64,000 bases of DNA from Haliotis asinina (Eukaryota > Mollusca > Gastropoda > Lepetellida > Haliotidae), in contig NC_090290.1 of the NCBI RefSeq assembly GCF_037392515.1, positions 23,209,753-23,273,752 of the forward strand, written 5' to 3'. Within the stretch, counting starts at the first letter, position 1. Each line of letters opens with the position of its first letter. Made by a program: the position numbers and the translations under genes. This document shows positions 33,200 to 43,905 of this stretch, piece after piece. The notes beneath the pieces were generated by a model, which worked only from the letters and a program-made list of their open reading frames with translations, had not been told where the DNA came from and searched no databases.

Positions 33200-33800
33200 G
33201 GTTGGTTTTGAATGACTCGAACTGACTTCCTGGCTGGTCATGGACCGTGATCTGAAAAACCTTCGTAGCGCTACGATATTCGTAAGCCAATGGTGAACTA
33301 TGGAGTTACGACATTCGTAAGCCAATGGTGAACTAGGGAGTTTACGACATTCGTAAGCCAATGGTGAACTAGGGAGTTTACGACATGTGGTAATGTTACA
33401 AACGCTTGGGTCCAGGACTGATTGACTTGAATAGCTTCCTTGGCAGGTCATAACCTTGATCTTAACGTCAGGACCATGATCCGTAAAACGTACGAAGCAA
33501 TACGGCATACGTAAGCCTGTTACACACTATAGAGTTACAAGTAGTAGTAATTTTACGGACACTTTGTTGATCTGGACCTAGGAACCTGATCGGCAAAACG
33601 TTCGAAGCCATACGACATTCGAGAGCTTATGACGCACGTAACGTTACGAACCGGGGCCCAGTGTCGTCCCCGTCACATGCTGACGTTGGGACATACCAGC
33701 CCGATCGACAAAACGTTCGAAGCCATACGACATACGTACGCCTATAACAAACCATAGAGCTGCAACAGGTCGTAACATTTTGAGCGCTTTGCCGGCACAT
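33200..33800. repeat. ~115-bp degenerate tandem repeat containing a 36-bp triplicated core
   Basis: GATC(T/C)G(A/T/C)AAAAC(C/G)T(T/A)CG blocks recur at about 33247, 33479, 33588 and 33706, spaced about 232 (2 x 116), 109 and 118 bp. Inside the first unit, CGACATTCGTAAGCCAATGG is repeated three times with a 36-bp period (33264-33385). Confidence 0.75.
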
Positions 33801-33960
33801 GCTGACGTTATAAGCCGGATAGACTGTACATTTTTGTCATGAGTCAAACAGTCGTGTCTGACGTGTCTCATTACAGTAGATTTATGTTCTGATCTACCCC
33901 AATGTCAAAGTGAACTTGTTAAAATAGACTCGATTACATGTTTCGTGCCATGCGTTTGAG

Positions 33961-34130
33961 GGCGGTGGGGTAGCCTAGCGGTAAAAGCGTTTGATCGTCA
34001 CGCCGAATACCTGGGTTTGACACGTAAAAGGAATAGTGACTGTGCCTAGCGCATTTCTGGTGTCCCTGCAGTGATGTTGCTGTAATATTGATAAAAGCGG
34101 CGTAAAACGAGAACTCGTTCAGTCACTCAT
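33961..34130 (+). repeat. tRNA-like SINE (family S1)
   Basis: GGCGGTGGGGTAGCCTAGCG gives the A box and TGGGTTTGACACG is a damaged B box. ATTTCTGGTGTCCCTGCAGT and GCGGCGTAAAACGAGAACTC form the 3' module. Nearly full length. Confidence 0.85.
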
Positions 34131-34480
34131 GCACTATGTAAGGCGTGGCTTGATCGAGTTGATAAGCTCGGTTAACAGATTGCATGTCAGAGTACCTAGA
34201 CGGCGTGGGTTATTGCTCATAATATCAACCGTTGCCTTTGTTTGACCGTGCACCCGTTAGGTAGCGTATGCGTTGTATACTTTTCATATTCATGTATAGT
34301 TGTAACGGACATCATTACGAAGGATCCATATGCATTATAACTGTCACCAGCCTGAAACTAAATGACTTATAACCATTCTTGGAATAATGCCATATTTGTT
34401 CTATAACAGTCCACAAAGTTACGCTTTAAGCATTAATTGTCAATAATAAAGATCAAATCGTCTTTGGTTTCACACCATAA
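34131..34480. other. No gene recognised
   Basis: AT-rich spacer between a SINE and the 87-bp array. Confidence 0.4.
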
Positions 34481-34880
34481 TGTTATTACCGTTCTTAACG
34501 TATTTAAGTATTAAACGTCCTGTGTGTGATATCAGTGGTTGTAACGACCTCTGTCTAACGTAATGTATGTTATAACCGCCCTTAATGTATCTCGGTATTA
34601 AAAGTCTTGGGTGTGATATCAGTGGTTATAACGACCTCTGTCTAACGTAATGTGTGTTATAACCGCCCTTAATGTATCTCGGTATTGAAAGTCTTGGGTG
34701 TGATATCAGTGGTTATAACGACCTCTGTCTAACGTAATGTGTGTTATAACCGCCCTTAATGTATCTCGGTATTAAAAGTCTTGGGTGTGATATCAGTGGT
34801 GATAACGACTTCTGTCTAACGCAATGTGTGTTATAACCGCCCTTAATGTATCTCGGTATTAAAAGTCTTGGGTGTGACTC
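34481..34880. repeat. 87-bp minisatellite
   Basis: About four and a half copies of a unit starting TTATAACCGCCCTTAATGTA and ending CTGTCTAACGTAATGTGTG. The first copy is the most diverged and the middle ones are nearly identical. 87 is a multiple of three, which explains the repeated minus-strand frame at 34713-34898. Confidence 0.92.
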
Positions 34881-34945
34881 AATTTTCTGACATTTCAAAG
34901 ACCCATGAAGATCTGAGTTAGATCTGGGTTAGATCTGGGTTAAGT

Positions 34946-35088
34946 GAGGGGTAGCAAAGTGGTAAAAAGCGGAGACCCAGGTTCGATTCCCCACATGGGT
35001 ACAATGTGTGAAGTCCATTTCTGGTGTCCCCCTCCGTGATATTGCCGGAATATTGCTAAGAGCGGCGTAAAACTAAACTCACTCACTG
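34946..35088 (+). repeat. tRNA-like SINE (family S1)
   Basis: GAGGGGTAGCAAAGTGGTAA head, CAGGTTCGATTCCCCACATG B box, and AGCGGCGTAAAACTAAACTC then ACTCACT tail. Internal deletion between the A and B boxes. Confidence 0.88.
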
Positions 35089-35104
35089 GGTTAGGTGATC
35101 ATAA

Positions 35105-35261
35105 GGAACACCTGGTTGTCGTAAGAGGCGACTAACGATCCGACGGTCAGACACGCTTATTTGGCTGACTCATGTCTTTGGATCCTAATTGCGTAGACTG
35201 ATGCTGATGTTGTTGATCACTCGATTGTCTGGTCCAGATTCGATTTTTTTATGAACCGCAG
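35105..35261 (+). repeat. SINE family S2, 3'-truncated
   Basis: GGTTGTCGTAAGAGGCGACT, GATGTTGTTGATCACTCGAT and TCTGGTCCAGATTCGATTTT. It stops before the shared 3' module. It sits head to tail between two S1 copies. Confidence 0.8.
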
Positions 35262-35281
35262 TAACCCATACTTGTGGCAAG

Positions 35282-35522
35282 AGGCGGTGGTGTTGCCTAG
35301 TGGCTAAGGCGTTCGCGCGTCTAGCCGAAGACATGTGTTCGATTTCCCATAGTGGCGCAATGTGGAAAGTTCATTCGTGCATTCGTAACTACTCGTCTCT
35401 TTATGCCTACAAGAAGAGTCGGAATGACACGGGTAGTTACGAATGTTCAATTGTGGTGTACCCCACCGTCCCTCACTGGAATATTGCTAAAAGCGGAGTC
35501 TAGCACAACTCACTCACTCACT
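35282..35522 (+). repeat. tRNA-like SINE (family S1) with an insertion
   Basis: GGTGTTGCCTAGTGGCTAAG A box, GTGTTCGATTTCCCATAG B box, and CTGGAATATTGCTAAAAGCG then CACAACTCACTCACTCAC tail. About 70 bp of extra sequence lies in the middle, with TTCGTAACTACTC and its near-inverse GGTAGTTACGAA. Confidence 0.82.
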
Positions 35523-36050
35523 GGTACCTTAGTGAAACACATGACGTCTGGCATGGTGCCAACACCGTTAGACACATTCTTCGTTGTCATTGTTTCACTG
35601 GTAACAATGTTATTGCTCGCACATACATATGCCAACAAGCATGACGTGTTACAGAATGATCGAGGGGGTGAATAGCCTGACATTTCTGGTCTGACTTCGT
35701 TCACGAGGACTGGTCATTTCCACGAATTCACGATTACATTTACACAATCACTACGCATGCGCACGTGATATTTGAGGCACACCCATCTTATGTTATACAT
35801 TGTGAATTCTGTTTGTGGTAGAGAAATCATGACAAGGCATACACATTGACGTGGTACTTGATTGCTGTTGATCATCAACATGTTGAAAGTTGGTGTTGGT
35901 GTTGAATGATATTATCATGCATGTTGTTGGCTTCACGATCCATCCCCAAGGAAGTAATGTGGGGTGTGTGGTCAATTGCCAACATGAATGCAGGATCATC
36001 GATAACAACTTAAAGAATTTATGGGATGGATGATCGATGACGACATGAAG
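35523..36050. other. No gene recognised
   Basis: Ordinary intergenic DNA. From about 35990 the first decayed units of the next minisatellite appear. Confidence 0.4.
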
Positions 36051-37918
36051 GAGTCCGGGGTGAATGATCGATAACGGTGTGAAGGAATGTGGTGAATGAT
36101 CGATAACGGTGTGAAGGAATGTGGTGAATGATCGATAACGGTGTGAAGGAATGTGGTGAATGATCGATAACGGTGTGAAGGAATGTGGTGAATGATCGAC
36201 AACGGTGTGAAGGAATGTGGTGAATGATCGATAACGGTGTGAAGGAATGTGGTGAATGATCGATAACGGTGTGAAGGGATGTGATGAATGATCGATAACG
36301 GTGTGAAGGAATGTGGTGAATGATCGATAACGGTGTGAAGGAATGTGGTGAATGATCGATAACATGAAGAAATGTGTTGTGGACGATTGATAACAACATG
36401 AAAAAATATGGGGTGGATGATCGATAACGACATGAGGGAATGTAGCGTGTATGATCGATAACAACATGATGGAATATTGGGTGGATGATTAAGAATAACA
36501 TGGAGGAATGTGGGGTGGTTGATCGATAACAACATAAAGGACTGTAGGGTGGATGATCGCTAACAACGTGGGGGAATTTGGCTGGATGATCGACAGCAAC
36601 TTGAAGGAATGTTGGGTTGATGATCGATAACAACATAAAGAAATGTAGGGCAGGTAATAGGTAACAACATAAAGAATATAGAGTGGATGATAGATAACAA
36701 CATGAAGGAATCTTGGGTGGATGATAGATAACAGCAAGAAGGAATGTTGAATGGATGATAGATAACAACATCGAGGAATCTGGGGTGGCTGATCCATAGT
36801 AACATGAAGAAATGTGCTCTGTAGGACAGATACCAATCTGAAAGAATGTGGGGTGGATGATCGATAACAACATAAAGGAATGTGGGATAGATGATCGATA
36901 ACAACATGAAGAAATGTGGGATGGATGATCGATAACAACATGAAGAAATGTGGGATGGATGATCGATAACAACAAGAAGAAATGTGGAATGGATGATCGA
37001 TAACAACATGAAGAAATGTGGGATGGATGATCGATAACAACATGAAGGAATGTGGAATGGATGATCGATAACAACATGAAGAAATGTGGGATGGATGATC
37101 GATAACAACAAGAAGAAATGTGGAATGGATGATCGATAACAACAAGAAGAAATGTGGGATGGATGATCGATAACAACAAGAAGAAATGTGGAATGGATGA
37201 TCGATAACAACATGAAGAAATGTGGAATGGATGATCGATAACAACATGAAGAAATGTGGGATGGGTGATCGATAACAACATGAAGAAATGTGGGATGGAT
37301 GATCGATAACAACATGAAGAAATGTGGGATGGATGATCGATAACAACATGAAGAAATGTGGGATGGATGATCGATAACAACATGAAGAAATGTGGAATGG
37401 ATGATCGATAACAACATGAAGAAATGTGGAATGGATGATCGATAACAACATGAAGGAATGTGGAATGGATGATCGATAACAACATGAAGAAATGTGGGAT
37501 GGATGATCGATAACAACATGGAGAAATGTGGAATGGATGATCGATAACAACATGAAGAAATGTGGAATGGATGATCGATAACAACATGAAGAAATGTGGA
37601 ATGGATGATCGATAACAACATGAAGAAATGTGGAATGGATGATCGATAACAACAAGAAGAAATGTGGAATGGATGATCGATAACAACATGAAGAAATGTG
37701 GAATGGATGATCGATAACAACATGAAGAAATGTGGAATGGATGATCGATAACAACATGAAGAAATGTGGGATGGATGATCGATAACAACATGAAGGAATG
37801 TGGGATGGATGGTCGATAGCAACAAGAAGGAATGTGGGATGGATGATCGATAACAACATGAAGGAATGTGGGATGGATGGTCGATAACAACATGAAGGAA
37901 TGTGGGATGGATGATAGA
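36051..37918. repeat. Large compound minisatellite: 32-bp then 34-bp units
   Basis: 36055-36362 holds about ten 32-bp units (AATGTGGTGAATGATCGATA then ACGGTGTGAAGG). 36363-36840 is a decayed mixture. 36841-37918 holds about 31 units of 34 bp (GAAGAAATGTGGGATGGATG then ATCGATAACAACAT) that differ only at a few positions. The two unit types are related through GATCGATAAC. All three minus-strand frames lack stops, so frames of up to 624 codons arise. These are not genes. Confidence 0.96.
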
Positions 37919-37928
37919 AAAAATTAAC

Positions 37929-37993
37929 TTGTTGGAATAGAACTCAGGTCGTCGACGAAAGGAGGCTTTAACCATCAGGCCACCCCACCGCCT
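37929..37993 (-). repeat. tRNA-like SINE fragment (family S1 head), minus orientation
   Basis: + strand reads GTTGGAATAGAACTCAGGTC then GGCTTTAACCATCAGGCCACCC. This is the head region only. A scrap of S1 3' module on the + strand lies at about 38115-38175 (GCCAGTTTCTGGTGTCTCCG). Confidence 0.6.
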
Positions 37994-38489
37994 ATAAAGT
38001 AAAGTATCTGTTTGATCACTGACATGGACAAATACGGAGTAACAGACTGACCTGGATACAGGGTCATTTCGGTCGATAAATACCAGGAAGAAATCTCCAC
38101 AGATACGTTCAGAGCGTGTATATGCCAGTTTCTGGTGTCTCCGCCATAGTATGGCTGGAGGTATTGAAGTGAGTGGTGTAAGATTATTTTCATTGACTAA
38201 TACAGTTTCTTGTAACAACAGACAAACAAATAATTTGCTGATCACAATTTCGAGATATTTAAGAGGTTGTGATAGTCAAATTGGGAACTGGATGGCGGGG
38301 GAAGGGGTGAATTCTAACAAGCATATGCATCAGTTGCATATTTAGAGTACTGGGGTGAGGATTTCCATACACATTACCCACTTATTGTCGATCATTTCTG
38401 ACATAGCCAGTTGTATTGAACATATGCATGTAATGGTTTAGCTTAACCTTCGATATGAGTTTAACCTTCGATGTGGGGGAAGAATTCCT
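37994..38489. other. No gene recognised
   Basis: Apart from the S1 scrap near 38115-38175 nothing is recognised. Confidence 0.4.
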
Positions 38490-38700
38490 GACAGACGTTG
38501 GTTTTCCCAAAACGCCGCGCTGTAAGTCGCTATTTTCGGTTTGATTTCAAGGAAATCATCACCTCTTGATTTGACTGCGTCACAGTATAAATACAAACAG
38601 CCCCCTGCTGAAACCAACTTCAACCTTCAGCGTATGATAAGGTAGGCGTCTTTTTGAACAAGGGCACTTATAAGGTGATATTATACACAAAGATAGAGGG
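38490..38700 (+). promoter_or_regulatory. Promoter/first-exon-like module P, copy 2
   Basis: A conserved upstream block (GGTTTTCCCAAAACGCCG, then GCTATTTTCGGTTTGA) precedes TATAAATA at 38586-38593. About 50 bp later is a donor-like GTATGATAAG|GTAGGC (38641), and then CTTATAAGGTGATATTATAC, which is shared with copies 1 and 3. This is the layout of a core promoter with a short untranslated first exon. No coding exon that would follow it is recognised. Confidence 0.5.
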
Positions 38701-39470
38701 ATTTTGTAATATTTTCACCCTGGTTATTATAATGCTGTTGTTTGGGTTTTTTTTTTTGTTTTTTTTAAATATTTCCCTGCAAAATATAAAATCATTTAAT
38801 CATGTTTGTAAGGACAACTTGTTTGTCCGGAAACCCTTCTGTTCCCGAACTCTTTACATCGTGAAAGACTTTATAGTTTGCATGGTATGCGTCAGTCATG
38901 TCATGATGTGGAACTGCATAAACGGAATTAACGGGATCTCAATGTATATTTATAGTAGTTATTTAGTGAGGCAATCATGCAAATTGTTGTTTATTACCCA
39001 ATGTCTCATTTGTATTTTTGTTGTTGTTGTTGTTCCTCGGCTATGCTTAAATAACTTGATTTACCAATTTTGTACGCAATATTACATCTTCAATTTCGAT
39101 GTACATGTATGGCGAAGATGTTTAAATACTCGATCTACCAAACTTTCAGAACCAATGTCTCATTTACATTTTCGATGTTTCTGTGCGGCTGGATCATGCT
39201 TATAAACTTGATGTACAAAGCTTTCCACCGAAAGCACACTGGAATACACACACGTATATACAGGTAGTTTTAGGAATTTACACTGGAGGAGTGCCGCTGC
39301 TCTGGCAGCAGTGATGTAGTGCATATTTTTAAGAATCAATTCTGAGAAATAGCACATTGCGAGAAACGCGGGCTCCTGGCGGCAGGGGAATCCCCACAGT
39401 CGGTATTGCGGGTCACAGCCTGAGGACAAGGTCATGTATTCGGGCTGTTTTAACAAGGGAAAGGTGATGA
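38701..39470. other. No gene recognised; local ~150-bp duplication
   Basis: AATGTCTCATTT followed by a (GG)CTATGCTTA/TCATGCTTATAAACTTGAT-like block occurs at about 38999 and 39152, a diverged tandem duplication. A 183-codon frame here (38654-39205) is AT-rich, hydrophobic and unrecognised. Confidence 0.4.
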
Positions 39471-39520
39471 TGACGACGACAACGACGACATTGATGATGA
39501 TGATGATGATGATGATGATG
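39471..39520. repeat. (GAT)n/(GAC)n microsatellite
   Basis: GACGACGACAACGACGACAT passes into about nine GAT units. Confidence 0.9.
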
Positions 39521-39786
39521 TTGCATCGACAAGACCGTTATGAGATCTTAATGAAACGTTCCGGGTTACAGACGGAAGACGATGTCAGATAATCAAAGTG
39601 TTATAATTGGGTGATGATTTGTTTTAGCTGTTACGGTTCATATCAAAAGTCCTCGGGAAAATCCATATCAGTCATTTCAGCTCATTTTGTTATTGAGCGA
39701 GTCGACCTATTACAGGAGAGACACCAAACAGAAAGTCTGTGCTATTTAAATAGCAGCTGGAGAGAACTCTTTATTACTAGGAACTT

Positions 39787-39788
<2 letters not shown>

Positions 39789-39851
<63 letters not shown>
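39789..39851. repeat. (CT)n microsatellite
   Basis: About 30 pure CT units. Confidence 0.95.
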
Positions 39852-39853
<2 letters not shown>

Positions 39854-39879
39854 GTATTACCCGTGGGATAAAAAAGCCA

Positions 39880-40035
39880 CGGTACAATCACTTCCGCGTG
39901 TAGTCAGATTGCGCGGTGACGTCAGAGCGTTTCACTACTGCCACAAGCAGTGTGTATGATCGTTTACATCACGTGACCGGACTTTTCATTCGTTTATATA
40001 CAAACGGCCTAACACCGAAATTACGCCGCGGCCCG
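39880..40035. repeat. Dispersed repeat family D, partial copy 3
   Basis: ATCACGTGACCGGACTTTTC then ATTCGTTTATATACAAACGG, matching the right part of 30436-30785. Confidence 0.5.
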
Positions 40036-40225
40036 ATATTCTCTCACTCTTTCAGTACCAACATATAAGCATATGTAAATATGCAGATTTCTTTTCCAAA
40101 TTACAGGCAGTATAAGACAAACGCATTTGATATACTGAATAGATCTGTAAGGCGGGGGCGAATAGTTGTGTCTCGTGAGTGAGTGATTGAGTGGGGTATA
40201 TACGGGTATTTGCAGTCGAGGAAAA

Positions 40226-40275
40226 GTGAGTGAGTGAGTTTAGTTTTATGAAATATACTCAGAAATATTCCATCA
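40226..40275 (-). repeat. SINE 3'-tail fragment (shared module), minus orientation
   Basis: GTGAGTGAGTGAGTTTAGTT then TTATGAAATATACTCAGAAA. Only the end of an S1 or S2 element. Confidence 0.55.
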
Positions 40276-40570
40276 AAAGTAAAATATCATGACTGTGTTC
40301 CAGTGTTTACTCACTAAACACCACGGTGACGATCGATTGGGTTGCGTGGCATTCGCTCGTAAACGCACCGGCTCAATTTTATACATAAAGGTATTACAGA
40401 GCTCTGGAGACAAAGCGAAAGTAAGAACATCTCAGTTCTAAGAAAGACCGCATTGCAAGAAATCCGACATGTGACGGCAGGGGAATCCCCGCATGAGTCA
40501 CAGTCGGAGGGTGAATGTCACGAGTTAAAACAGAATGAGTGAGAATACACCGGAAGTAAATCAATTGACA

Positions 40571-40722
40571 TTAGTTTTATGATGTTTTTGGCAATATTCC
40601 AGCAACATCACAGCAGGGGACACTAGAAATGTGCTTCACTCACTGTGCACGTGTGCCGAATCGAAGCCGGATCTTCGGCATGACGAGCGAACGCTTTAAC
40701 CACTAGGCTACCCCACCGCCCC
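40571..40722 (-). repeat. tRNA-like SINE (family S1), minus orientation, well kept
   Basis: + strand reads GGCAATATTCCAGCAACATC to GTGTGCCGAATCGAAGCCGG then AACCACTAGGCTACCCCACC. A and B boxes are clear on the minus strand. Confidence 0.87.
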
Positions 40723-41116
40723 AGTTAAAATAAAAAGATTCTAGAAAACTGACAAATATTTATTACTGCATAAATGACATTCAAATAGTGGCATTTAAGA
40801 AACAATGATAACAGTACCAAAAATACTTACAAATATAATATTCTTCAAAATATTATTTAAGAAGAGGATAAAGCGCCGTACCGTTACTAGATCTCTGCGT
40901 AAATGACGACCACGAAAATGCACACCGCTGGGGTTTCTTAATTGTATCTGTGGGTTCCTATGTGCGAAATAACTTCAGTGTGATACCATTTGTTTATTAA
41001 TCACCCTCATTATGCCCTAACATGCCACAGTATGATACTATTTTGTACTGACCACCTGAAATTGAGATGTGATAAGAGTACTACCAACATGCAGTATGAT
41101 ACTATATGTATGTGGA

Positions 41117-41370
41117 AGTGAGTTTAGTTTTACGCCGCACTCAGCAATATTCCTGCTTTATATGATCACGGTCTGTAAATAATCCAGGGTGGATCAGACA
41201 ATCCAGTGATCAACAGCATGAGCATTGGGAACAGATGTCAACCAAGCCAGCTAGTCTGTCCACCTGATACCGTAAACCGCCTCTAACGACTAGCATAGGT
41301 TGGTGAAAGTATCAATTCTAACCCAGAGTGAGTGAGTTCAGTTTTTCTAACCCGAACCCTCACGGGTGAC
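41117..41370 (-). repeat. SINE family S2, minus orientation, with a small inserted tail fragment
   Basis: + strand reads GTGAGTTTAGTTTTACGCCG through CAGTGATCAACAGCATGAGC to CAATTCTAACCC. AGAGTGAGTGAGTTCAGTTT (a tail fragment) then interrupts it before the end CCGAACCCTCACGGGTGAC resumes. Confidence 0.82.
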
Positions 41371-41927
41371 TATATATGTAATAACATCCTCTAATGTGCT
41401 CATGGGTGTGTTATAACAGCCCTTGGTGTAATATTACCCTCGGTAAATGTGATACCGTATGTGCAATACCCGCCTTCAACGGGATACCGTTCAATATACA
41501 GCGTTGTGTCTGACATGTTTGTTTTGCACGGTTTATCGTGTCCCTCGCATTGACAGTTACGTCTATTTAGGTTCATTACGTGAGCGTTAGTTACGTGACC
41601 CACAAGAGCGAGTTGGTTCATTCTGACGGAGATAAATCCGATTAATGGAAAAGCTTAGATAGAGTTTCAACAAATGACTATAACCGTGCTCTGAACTAGG
41701 TGATACATGTGTACGATTGTTTCGTCATGAGACACCTGTATCCAGTGAGACTGTACCCCTTGAACAGAAAATTTTAATGTATGTCAGTGCTATACATTAT
41801 ACAAGAGTGTTTCCCTGAGTACAAATGTTTCTGGAATAAGGAGGTTTCCAGACTAACTTGATTAAACGGAAGAAGGGCTTTGCTTTATGTCTTTTACGTC
41901 TAATATTCTTCCTTCATTACATCTAGA
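41371..41927. other. No gene recognised
   Basis: Ordinary intergenic DNA with short frames only. Confidence 0.4.
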
Positions 41928-42109
41928 GGTGATGGGGTAGTTAAAGCGTGGCGGTTAAAGCGTTCGCTCGTCACGCCAAAGATCAGGGTTCGATTCTCTA
42001 CGTGGGTATAATATATAAAGTCCATTTCTTGTGTACCCCGCTGTGATATTGGCGGAATATTGCTGATATCGGCGCGATACTGACCTCCCTCCCTCACTCA
42101 CTCACTCAC
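41928..42109 (+). repeat. tRNA-like SINE (family S1)
   Basis: GGTGATGGGGTAGTTAAAGC head, CAGGGTTCGATTCTCTACGT B box, and tail ending CTCACTCACTCACTCACG. Confidence 0.87.
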
Positions 42110-42639
42110 GTGATGTGTGGAACAACTGACAACTTATTCATTCACTCTTGAGTTTTTTTCGGCTGCTTTTTTTGCCATGCAGTCTGTGGTATTGATTCAG
42201 AGTCTGCACATTTGTTTGGATGTATATATTTTTTATATCCTGAATACTAAGGAAAAGTGAAAAAATATTGCCTAAACAGCTTCCTAAGTGCCAATTTCTC
42301 ATAGACACTCGTGCACAAGCAAACTGCAGATGGTTTTTGTCTTCTTTTCTCATGTAGGCATGAAGCTTAAGAAACAGGATTTTTTAAAGCAAAAAACTTT
42401 TATTAATGTTATCATGGTGGCCATACGTGGTGTACATAAACAAAATGCTGACATAATCGAACCTACATCCAATATGCTGATATAAACATTAAAGTGTCAA
42501 ATACCAGGCAAAATGTCGGGTGATATTCGATACAGGTGACATTCACCTCTGATGAACTTTTTATCAACTGAATAAAGCTTTCTTTTCTCAAATGATGAGG
42601 ATGAATATTGCGTTTCCGTTTTCAAGTCGCCTGTGCTGT
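42110..42639. other. No gene recognised
   Basis: AT-rich spacer with short frames only. Confidence 0.4.
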
Positions 42640-42900
42640 TGGACGTCTTCCGTGATTTTGATAGAAACTGGTGGTTTTTCCAAAACGTCGACATGAATGG
42701 CTATTTTCGCTTTGACTTAGACATGGTCACATGACAGAACACTATATATATGTGAGAATGCAGGGTACACCCTGTTATTCAGTCGGATGACAAGCGGACG
42801 TTGAGATAGGTAGCTGATTGAAGGGGAATTGAATTACCTACCCGGTGAGAGCGTTATTTTCTGAAAAGGTGACATTATAGAAATAATATTTTAGACTTTA
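42640..42900 (+). promoter_or_regulatory. Promoter/first-exon-like module P, copy 3 (possible oxidase promoter)
   Basis: The block GGTTTTTCCAAAACGTCG then GGCTATTTTCGCTTTGA precedes TATATATA at 42743-42750. A donor-like GTTGAGATAG|GTAGCT follows at 42809, then GAAAAGGTGACATTATAG. It matches copy 2 in order and spacing. It is the nearest such module upstream of the oxidase coding start (47818), which needs an untranslated first exon, so it may be that gene's promoter. This link is speculative. Confidence 0.45.
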
Positions 42901-43054
42901 TTAGCTTTCTTTGAAGCACCTTTATTCCTGGCATGTTCAACATGAATGACTACAGACAGAATTTGACATCATCGTATCATAGTTACCTTTAAGGATACAT
43001 ATTTATGTATTGGTAGCTACGGCGATTTCGCTGACATGGGTGTCAATGTATAAA

Positions 43055-43225
43055 TGGGGGCGGTGGAGTAGACTAGTGGTTAAAACGTTCGCTCGTCACG
43101 CCGAAGACACGGGTTCGATTCCCCACATGGGTAAAATGTGTCAAGCCCATTTTCGGGTGTCCCCCGCCGTGACATTGCTGGAATATTGCTAAAAAGCGGC
43201 GTGAACCTGAACTCACTCACTCACT
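43055..43225 (+). repeat. tRNA-like SINE (family S1), best-preserved copy
   Basis: GGGGCGGTGGAGTAGACTAG then GTGGTTAAAACGTTCGCTCG, B box CGGGTTCGATTCCCCACATG, CGGGTGTCCCCCGCCGTGAC, and CTGAACTCACTCACTCACTG. Confidence 0.92.
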
Positions 43226-43439
43226 GTATAAATGTGAAGTTTCTAGGGAAGTAACCGTTTTGAAAATATAAATAGAAAATTCCCGACATATGACGCTAGT
43301 AGAATCCCTGTAGTAAACTCAGTAGAAGACAATATCTGTGTAGTTGTTAGTATATGTAAATACAAGCTGTGAACAAGACAATACATAGAGTTTAAAACAG
43401 GACTGAAAATCCAATAATGATGACTTTTATTATAATGAT
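43226..43439. other. No gene recognised
   Basis: Short AT-rich spacer. Confidence 0.35.
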
Positions 43440-43905
43440 CTTAATCTATTTGTGTAGCGCCGAGTTCCAGCGAGGCTACTCAAAGGCACTTTTTTTTCCC
43501 CTTGATCATAAGAAGTCAATCTCAACGATACTTTGTATTGTCAATCTCCCTGACGCACCGAGTTTAAATGGCTTTCCCATTCTCAGGAGGTACCCATTCA
43601 CAGCTGGGTGGACTGCGACACATAGTCACAGTACTTAGTCCAAGTTGCTGCATGTTGCTGTACCCGCAAATGGGTGTTTGTATGTATTCATGTGGCCACC
43701 ATCTGGCCATGAACCAACGGATTCGTGGGTTTCTCAAAGTGCGCAGGGTTGTGTACTGTACACTAGGGGTTGTGACAACACTGAAAAGTCTGCACACAAA
43801 GTTGACTCCGAGGTTTTTACACCCGGTCACAGGTGGGTTCGATCCAGACACCTCAAGCTCACTGGATCACTAGCCTGGCGCTTCAGCCCACCAAGACCCC
43901 GATAG
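43440..43905. repeat. Unclassified repeat-like segment with a tRNA-like end
   Basis: The segment is more GC-rich than its surroundings. On the minus strand CACCCAGCTGTGAATGGGTA, and on the + strand GTCACAGGTGGGTTCGATCC, resemble parts of tRNA-derived invertebrate SINEs. No host exon is supported. Confidence 0.35.

Noticed and set aside
36019-37893. Very long open frames on the minus strand (624, 561 and 456 codons overlapping in different frames)
   Set aside because: They are translations of the 32/34-bp minisatellite, whose units have no stop in any minus-strand frame; three overlapping frames cannot all be genes.
38654-39205. 183-codon plus-strand frame
   Set aside because: AT-rich hydrophobic translation crossing poly-T and TTG repeats and a local duplication; no domain and no splice support.
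43055-43130. tRNA gene
   Set aside because: A and B boxes are present but the acceptor stem is missing and the same sequence heads many S1 SINE copies in the window.
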